Positions 58,408-64,000 of a stretch of 64,000 nucleotides of DNA are shown piece by piece. The DNA is taken from positions 124,001-188,000 of the forward strand of contig JBAMJV010007123.1 in assembly GCA_037951105.1 (NCBI GenBank). Direction: 5' to 3'. Made by a program: the position numbers and the translations under genes. The DNA is from Echinarachnius parma (Eukaryota; Echinodermata; Echinoidea; Clypeasteroida; Echinarachniidae). The notes below the pieces were generated by a model. The model was not told the origin of the DNA, made no database searches, and worked only from the letters and a program-made list of their open reading frames with translations. How positions within the stretch are numbered: position 1 is the first letter of the stretch; every line of letters starts with the position of its first letter.

Positions 58408-59954
58408 GAACGCATCGTCTGGGATTCAATTGTCTCCAAACATGCGCGTGAAGAGAATTGGCGCACTCTCAGACGTTTGCCGTCTACGGAACAATGAGGT
58501 CATGTTGGTTCCGTAAGTGGTGGTAATTAATTGTACATTAGTTGTAAGACTGAATTACACAATTACACAATCCTTTGTAAAGTGTCGAGAATCTATCACA
58601 CAGCGGTACCAAAAACATATAAATAGCCTATGTGTTGTTCTTTGCCTGGTGGTCCCTTTAATGTTAAAAAAGAAAGAAAATGTGTTAATTTAGATTGATC
58701 AGTGGGAAGAACAGCGGCAATAATGCTGTTCGCATAATTATGTTGGTTAGAAAATTAAAACAACAATTATCATCGTCATCAACAAACAAACACACAAACA
58801 CACAAACCAACATACGAACAAACAAACAACCAAACAAACAAACAAACAAACAAACATACGATCAAACAAGCAACAACTGTCTTCTTATTATAAACAAACA
58901 CAAAGTAACATACTCACCCTTTTGTTCTCCCCATTATTGGTCCAGAATGGAAGCGCAGTGTATATTCACAACAACTATATCGTGATATAGATACCAATTA
59001 AATTAAATTGTCCTTGAATACAGATCAGCTGGTATCAATTCTATTTCAGTCTGTACTAATTGTAGTAAGTGCTGTGTACATGGTATCGTACTGTGTCATA
59101 ATCAAGTTGTATTATTTCTTCATTATCATAACTCCCTGTCACTCTTCAATGCTGTATTTGTATAAACGTTGTCCCTCGCTCATTATCATTTTGCTATACC
59201 ATCCAAGTGGTAGAATATACACTTGTGTGACACGATTACAAATACACAATATACTAGTAGCAAGTATGTATGTAAAGTCTGTATGTCAAGTGCCTATTTG
59301 GTGTATATATAGCTCTTCATAATCTAGGTTTCTCTTTCCATCCTTGTTTGATTGCTGTTTTGGTGTTGGTGTTTTCTCTTACTCATTTGTTTTATTATAT
59401 TCTTATGTAATAGTATAATAGTGTGATTTAAGCAACGAAAATGAAAGTTTATTGCTGGTTTATTCGTCGAAAGTCACGACATTGCCAAAAGTGTGTCGGT
59501 AATAGATTAAGCCTATTTGAATTCCGGAGTCCAGACCAGTTAGATACTATGGTTTAATACTACATCCTGCCACAATTTCCGCCTTACATTAAAGGGAAAC
59601 TCTACCAAAATCATTTAGAGCAAAAAGAAACTGGACACTTGTTTGTGTGCTAATATTGTAGACATATATACGAGAAAATAAACAATATAAAATATCAAAC
59701 TAAAGATGAAAAGATCATCTAGTCGTCTGGGTGTATATAGAATTCAAGTGTTATCATTCATGAGTGACTTATCACAGTTATATAATAAAATCAAGGTCAG
59801 TTTTAAAAAGTGCATAAAACAAACAAACAAACAAATAAGCAAGTACAAACCATGAATTACACATAAAGCGATTGTACAGTTTTGAGAGCGCTTAAATGAA
59901 TATTTGTTGTGAGGTAATGAACAATTAGGTATAACATTTAGATAGCACATAATT
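58408..59954. other. Intergenic AT-rich region with an (AAAC)n microsatellite
   Basis: No gene could be supported. 58777-58868 is an impure (CAAA)n run. About 59591 has ttaaagggaaactctaccaaaa, another edge-like sequence of the local TTAAAGGG MITE group, without a visible partner. 59820-59840 has a short acaaacaaac run. Confidence 0.6.
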
Positions 59955-60066
59955 TTAAAGGGATCTAGTGACTTTGTTGACGTGTGCAAAAAGTGATGAG
60001 TGGTTTAAACAATGTATATTGTTGTTATCTATCTGATATTATGTCCACTGGGTGTTGTGTGAACAG
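59955..60066. mobile_element. MITE family 2, left part of a split copy
   Basis: It begins ttaaagggatctagtgactt and matches, inverted, the right half of 19207-19602 up to gtgttgtgtgaa. The element resumes at about 62303. Confidence 0.75.
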
Positions 60067-60074
60067 TTTCCCCA

Positions 60075-61836
60075 CCATATCATAAAATCGAATTTAATGA
60101 AAATGAAATGGTTGCGGCTTGTTTTCTTGATATATCGAAATGTTTTGATTCCATTAATCATGAATTGTTGTTAAAAAAATTAGAATATTATGGTATTAAA
60201 GGCAATTCATTAAAATGGTTTATTAGTTACTTAAAGGATAGGAGTCAAATAGTTTATTGTCATGGTATGTTATCTAAATCTGAACGTATACTTTATGGCG
60301 TACCTCAAGGAAGTGTTCTTGGACCCATATTGTTTCTTTTATTTATTAATGACTTGTCACAATCGGTACAATTATGTTCATGTAATATGTTCGCAGATGA
60401 TGTAGTGATATATTATGCGGATACAGATATTGATAACTTGGTGAAACATTTTCAAGCTGATTTAAACTTAATTTTTAAATGGTATGAACAAAATAGATTA
60501 CGACTTAATGTAGATAAGACAAAAGTTATGCTTTTAAGTACACGTTCAACACATCAGTTAAATGTTTATATGGATGACAAGAAAATTGATCAGGTTCATA
60601 GCTTTCGGTACTTAGGTGTAGAAATTGATGATAAACTTAAATGGAGTGCTCATGTTCATAACCTTGTTAGATCTATTTCTAGTAAATTATACTCATTGCG
60701 TAAAATGTCCCAATTTTTGGATAAAAAGTCTCTATTAATGATGTATAATATGACCATTCAACCTTGTATAGATTATTCGATTACAGTCTGGGGCAATTGT
60801 TCACAGAAAAATAAGGATTTATTATATCGCTTACAAAAAAGGGCAGCTAGAATTGTTACATCTAATTATGATTATGAAACTGTAAATGGAAAAGATTTAA
60901 TTAAAACATTAAAATGGCAATCATTAGGTCAACGAATGAATTATTTTTTAGCAACACTAATGTACAAATCCGTTCATGGAACAGCTCCTACTCACTTATG
61001 TAATGCAATTGAAATGGTTTGTGATCGCCACGATATTAATACGAGAGCAGCTAACACTTTGAATATTATACTACCTAAACCGAAAGTACAATGTTATAAA
61101 AATAGCCTTATATACTCGGGTGGCATTGTCTGGAACTCGCTGCCTAGTCATTTACAATGTTCGAGGTCTCTTCCCTCTTTTAAACGTTTATATAAACAGC
61201 TGTATTTTCACTGATGTATATAATTATGACCAGCCGAACGATAGATAACTGTTTTTAATTATATTGTTTTAAATTGTTGTTTAGTAAATACTCCAACATG
61301 TACGTGATCTATCGGACAAAGCAGAACGGGTGGATGAATGTAGCTGTGTTTATTTGTGGTTATGATTCCATTGTGTCATACGGATGAGTGAATGTGCGTG
61401 CTTCTCCCATTGTGATGTGTGGCTGTGCGTGTGCCTGCTGTATGGCTGTGAGGTGTTCTGTCATGTCTGTGTTGACATTGTTCTGCTTGACTGATAATCA
61501 CGTGCTAGCTGGAGTAACCAAAACAATTTATTTCTCTCTTTCGTAAAAATTAGTATATTAATTGTATATATATATAGAAACTTAATTGTGTTTTTATGAT
61601 TAGAAATAAATTGAAACTATTTTAATACAACTTTGTCCAAAATTTTAATAAAGTATATCTTGAATCTGCTGGTCATATGCTATTTGTACATATTTTTATA
61701 TTTATATTTATCATATTAATGAATTATTGTTTTATGTATATTGTATGATGTTATATCAGGACCCTGACGAAAAACAGTATTCTTGCTGATCAGGCTATCC
61801 TGTATAAATATATTTGAATAAATAAATAAATAAATG
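60075..61836 (+). mobile_element. 5'-truncated CR1/L2-like LINE (LINE-E)
   Basis: It contains the RT from just before motif A to the C-terminus, then a 3' UTR of about 0.6 kb ending in aaataaataaataaatg, a short (AAAT)n tail. Just before the tail is accctgacgaaaaacagtat. The endonuclease and ORF1 are missing. It is inserted in a MITE family 2 copy. Confidence 0.85.
60108..61214 (+). CDS. LINE-E reverse transcriptase fragment (368 aa, uninterrupted)
   Basis: The frame is open from the truncated edge near 60069; 60108 is merely the first Met. It starts at motif A, ACFLDISKCFDSINHELL, then YGVPQGSVLGPILFLLFIND, CNMFADDVVIYYAD with an intact catalytic DD, LNVDKTKVMLLS and HSFRYLGVEIDDKLKW. It ends with the CR1/L2-type C-terminus (YSGGIVWNSLPSHLQCSRSL). 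RT motifs before A are lost, so a complete RT fold is unlikely, although there are no stops. The absence of lesions implies a recent insertion. Confidence 0.85.
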   Translation: MVAACFLDISKCFDSINHELLLKKLEYYGIKGNSLKWFISYLKDRSQIVYCHGMLSKSERILYGVPQGSVLGPILFLLFINDLSQSVQLCSCNMFADDVVIYYADTDIDNLVKHFQADLNLIFKWYEQNRLRLNVDKTKVMLLSTRSTHQLNVYMDDKKIDQVHSFRYLGVEIDDKLKWSAHVHNLVRSISSKLYSLRKMSQFLDKKSLLMMYNMTIQPCIDYSITVWGNCSQKNKDLLYRLQKRAARIVTSNYDYETVNGKDLIKTLKWQSLGQRMNYFLATLMYKSVHGTAPTHLCNAIEMVCDRHDINTRAANTLNIILPKPKVQCYKNSLIYSGGIVWNSLPSHLQCSRSLPSFKRLYKQLYFH

Positions 61837-61845
61837 TAAATACGA

Positions 61846-62229
61846 CCAACATTGAACCTTTGGGCAAGGACGGAGCATCATTCAAAGGCACTCGCTGTAC
61901 TGGCTGATCCCCGGTTCATCGCATACAGCATGGAGGCTGCCATTGATGTTTATGTAGCTCGGATTTAGAATTGGTCGCTCAAAAATGTGACGTCAAACAC
62001 GAACTACTCTTTTGTGTTTGTGCACAATCCCTGCGAGCTGCGAGAGCTAACAACAATAGCCCGAGCTTGTTAGTTCGGGTACGACGTAACATTTTAGCGC
62101 GAACAATTAAAAATCCGGGTTTTAAAACATATAATGGCAGCCTCCATGCTGTACGCGATAAATGGGGTTAGCCCATACAGCGATTGACTTTCAATGATGC
62201 CCCTCCTTTGCTCAGAAGGCAAACGTTGG
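61846..62229. repeat. Foldback repeat with ~100-bp arms
   Basis: The left arm (61846-61948, ccaacattgaacctttgggc... to ggaggctgccattgatg) and right arm (62131-62229) are inverted copies at roughly 80-85% by eye. The spacer of about 180 bp contains acgtcaaacacg and a frame with no recognisable product. It lies between the LINE-E tail and the resumed MITE. Confidence 0.8.
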
Positions 62230-62302
62230 ACATATTTGCATGCAATTATTTTTTAATGTGTAGAGAACATATTAATCAAAAGAAAATTGTAGGTGGGGAA
62301 AC

Positions 62303-62568
62303 TTCTCCTTTATGGACGTTATATGGCCGAATAATGAGCAAAAATGCAAAGTGATATTTACTAATTCATTGCACTCACTTTGTATACGGTTTTCGCGGTC
62401 CAGTGGATAATTTAACATCTGAACACTTCAATCGTAAATATCTTGTTAACGAAAGGGAACTTTGAAAAACCGAAACCTGTCCCATGATTAACGAATATAA
62501 CAAGGTATGAACCGCAAGAATTCCAATTCGATTTTGAAGATTTGGACAATGGTATCAAGTCCCTTTAA
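62303..62568. mobile_element. MITE family 2, right part of the split copy
   Basis: It matches, inverted, the left half of 19207-19602 (ttatatggccgaataatgag, cagtggataatttaacatct) and ends tcaagtccctttaa. Together with 59955-60066 it reconstitutes one element of about 0.38 kb. Confidence 0.75.
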
Positions 62569-63040
62569 GACATAATAAATTGTATTCGATCAAAAGCGGT
62601 TTTTTAATATATCCATAGATCCGATTGTAATAGATGTTGGGATTAATTTAATAATATCAGATAACATGTATAAATCCTTTACATTTTTGAAAACATGCCA
62701 TAGTGGCTTTAAAATTGTTTTTGATAATCTCTCTTATTTTAACCAAACATCACATTTACATTTGTTAATAAAAGAATGGTTGAAACCTCCGGGTGTCCAG
62801 AAGGCGCCCTCTAGTGTTAACGACTGCTTTTTAATTGAAAACAGCCCATTAACTTAGCTGTTTATATGTTTTTTTACCATTCAAGCATCATTGAATTATA
62901 CTTATTAGTTTGTAATGATAAATAACAAGTTTTGAATACTTAAATTTAATTTGACCATAACTGTACTATCCCTTTAATAAAGAAATTAATTTACACAGAG
63001 ATCATATGCAAGTAGAAGGCATTAGAAGGCATGTAAAGTC
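62569..63040. other. AT-rich sequence with a MITE-like right end
   Basis: It contains ggtgtccagaaggcgccctc, shared with 21350-21365, and a right terminus ctgtactatccctttaa at about 62969-62985, so it is probably another degraded member of the TTAAAGGG group. No gene seen. Confidence 0.5.
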
Positions 63041-63582
63041 TTAAAGGGGTAGTTTAGTTTTGGTAAGGCTGAACTTAAGTAGCTAAAACCTGCACAGTAA
63101 CATTATAAACTAATAGTTATAACTCCACCATGCTCGAAAGGTATACAAAATTACAAACGACTAAGTAAAAAGCCTGTTATCATTCAAAAAGAGCCATTCA
63201 AACACAAGAGGGCGCTTTTTTAAAAGGCATTGGTTTCAACCATTTTTCATACAAAATTATGCATGTGATGTTTTATTGATATAATGATTAAATAGCGAGA
63301 TCATCAACAACTATTAAAAAACGCTTTTTAAAATGTTTCAAAAAGTGCAAGCATTTTAGATTTTTTTTCTAAAAATCATCTAATTATTTGGGCCCCAAAT
63401 AATTATAAGATTAGATATATTTATTGATATTTCAGCCGTTTCTGGGTCGATTTTGACCAAATAAAGTTTATTCTGCCATTAAAATTGCATGTTCTCTCAA
63501 ATTCGACATTCAGTTTTTCATTACCTCACAAAAAATTGTGATGTGCAGCGCCCTCTCTACCAAAACTAAACTACCCCTTTAA
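63041..63582. mobile_element. MITE family 1, complete copy with perfect 25-bp ends
   Basis: ttaaaggggtagtttagttt plus tggta at 63041-63065 is repeated exactly in inverted orientation at 63558-63582. GTC flanks both sides. If the outer TTAA is itself the target duplication, a TTAA-targeting transposase is possible, but the ends do not start CCC as in typical piggyBac. The interior is AT-rich and non-coding. Confidence 0.82.
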
Positions 63583-63605
63583 GTCTTTCTTTTAATGACA
63601 AGTTC

Positions 63606-63816
63606 TAGTGGCGGATCTACGGGGGGGGGGGGGGGGGGGGGTTAGAGGGTTTAACCCCCCCCCCCCCCCCTTGGGCTGCCAAGTGTAAATGTGATGTGCA
63701 TAGAAAAACGCCATCATGTGTCCAGACCCACACAGTATCCGCATCGTCATTGGGTCAAACACCCCCCCCCCCCCCCCCCCCCCCCCTTAGCAAAAAGCTA
63801 GATCGATCCGCCCCTG
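63606..63816. mobile_element. Small hAT-like element with G/C homopolymers
   Basis: The ends TAGTGGCGGATC and GATCCGCCCCTG are near-inverted, close in form to the hAT-type element at 25419. The interior has G runs of about 20 and C runs of 16 and 26. The flanks share agttc, shorter than a full 8-bp duplication. Confidence 0.6.
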
Positions 63817-64000
63817 AGTTCAATAAAATATTAATATTCAATTAAGATTCTTCCTTAATGTTTCTAGAAATTGATCGAAACAGCCAAACGTTCGATTAAT
63901 ATACATTATTGGGCAGCGAAATGACCCTACTAGACCAGTAGCTGCACACACATTGCCGTATTGTTCTGCACAATTAAAGATGAGCTCGAGAATTGGTACA
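63817..64000. other. Unannotated right edge
   Basis: AT-rich. No gene or repeat recognised. Confidence 0.4.

Noticed and set aside
58695..59322. Two ~100-codon frames in the region after LINE-B
   Set aside because: One overlaps the (AAAC)n microsatellite, and neither has a recognisable motif or codon pattern.

Overview
The window is eukaryotic animal DNA. It holds one interrupted host gene with GT-AG introns, and almost everything else is transposable elements, foldback repeats and satellite. The mix (a GIY-YIG Penelope-like element, RNase H-bearing I-group LINEs, CR1/L2-like and Tx1/L1-like LINEs, tRNA-derived repeats, many foldback MITEs) plus a somatomedin-B secretin-type receptor suggests a marine invertebrate, perhaps an echinoderm, hemichordate or lancelet. 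That assignment is inference.

Layout. 1-3430: a Penelope-like element, open at the left edge, with one in-frame stop. 3421-7616 (-): a decayed I/Nimb-like LINE meeting it tail to tail. 7616-14411: foldback repeats and CA-rich arrays duplicated in tandem, interrupted by a 531-bp TA-flanked MITE and a 5'-truncated CR1/L2-like LINE. 14412-19026: a 128-bp tandem repeat, then ~625-bp units with a tRNA-Ser-like head that switch orientation near 18289. 19025-19960: nested MITEs and a SINE remnant.

20364-51615 (-): the host gene, modelled as three coding exons (51549-51615 signal peptide; 22431-25036 somatomedin-B domain, ectodomain and TM1-5; 20364-20708 TM6-7 and tail), 1005 codons with matching phases. 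Intron 1 is 26.5 kb. About 25.5 kb of it is one 32-bp satellite of roughly 800 units. Seven identical 54-bp copies of the exon-1/intron-1 boundary (15 exon bases plus the splice donor) lie inside the satellite, and the eighth copy is the real boundary. The array is nested: a 12,948-bp macro-duplication contains a 3,042-bp higher-order repeat. I regard this as the main discovery.

52613-58407 (+): a nearly complete I/Nimb-like LINE with intact ORF1 and an ORF2 carrying one frameshift and a YADE instead of YADD in the reverse transcriptase. 59955-62568: a MITE split by a 5'-truncated CR1/L2-like LINE and a foldback element. 62569-64000: further MITEs, one with perfect 25-bp ends and one with long G/C homopolymers.

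No cellular gene other than the receptor could be supported, and no rRNA, functional tRNA or CRISPR array.
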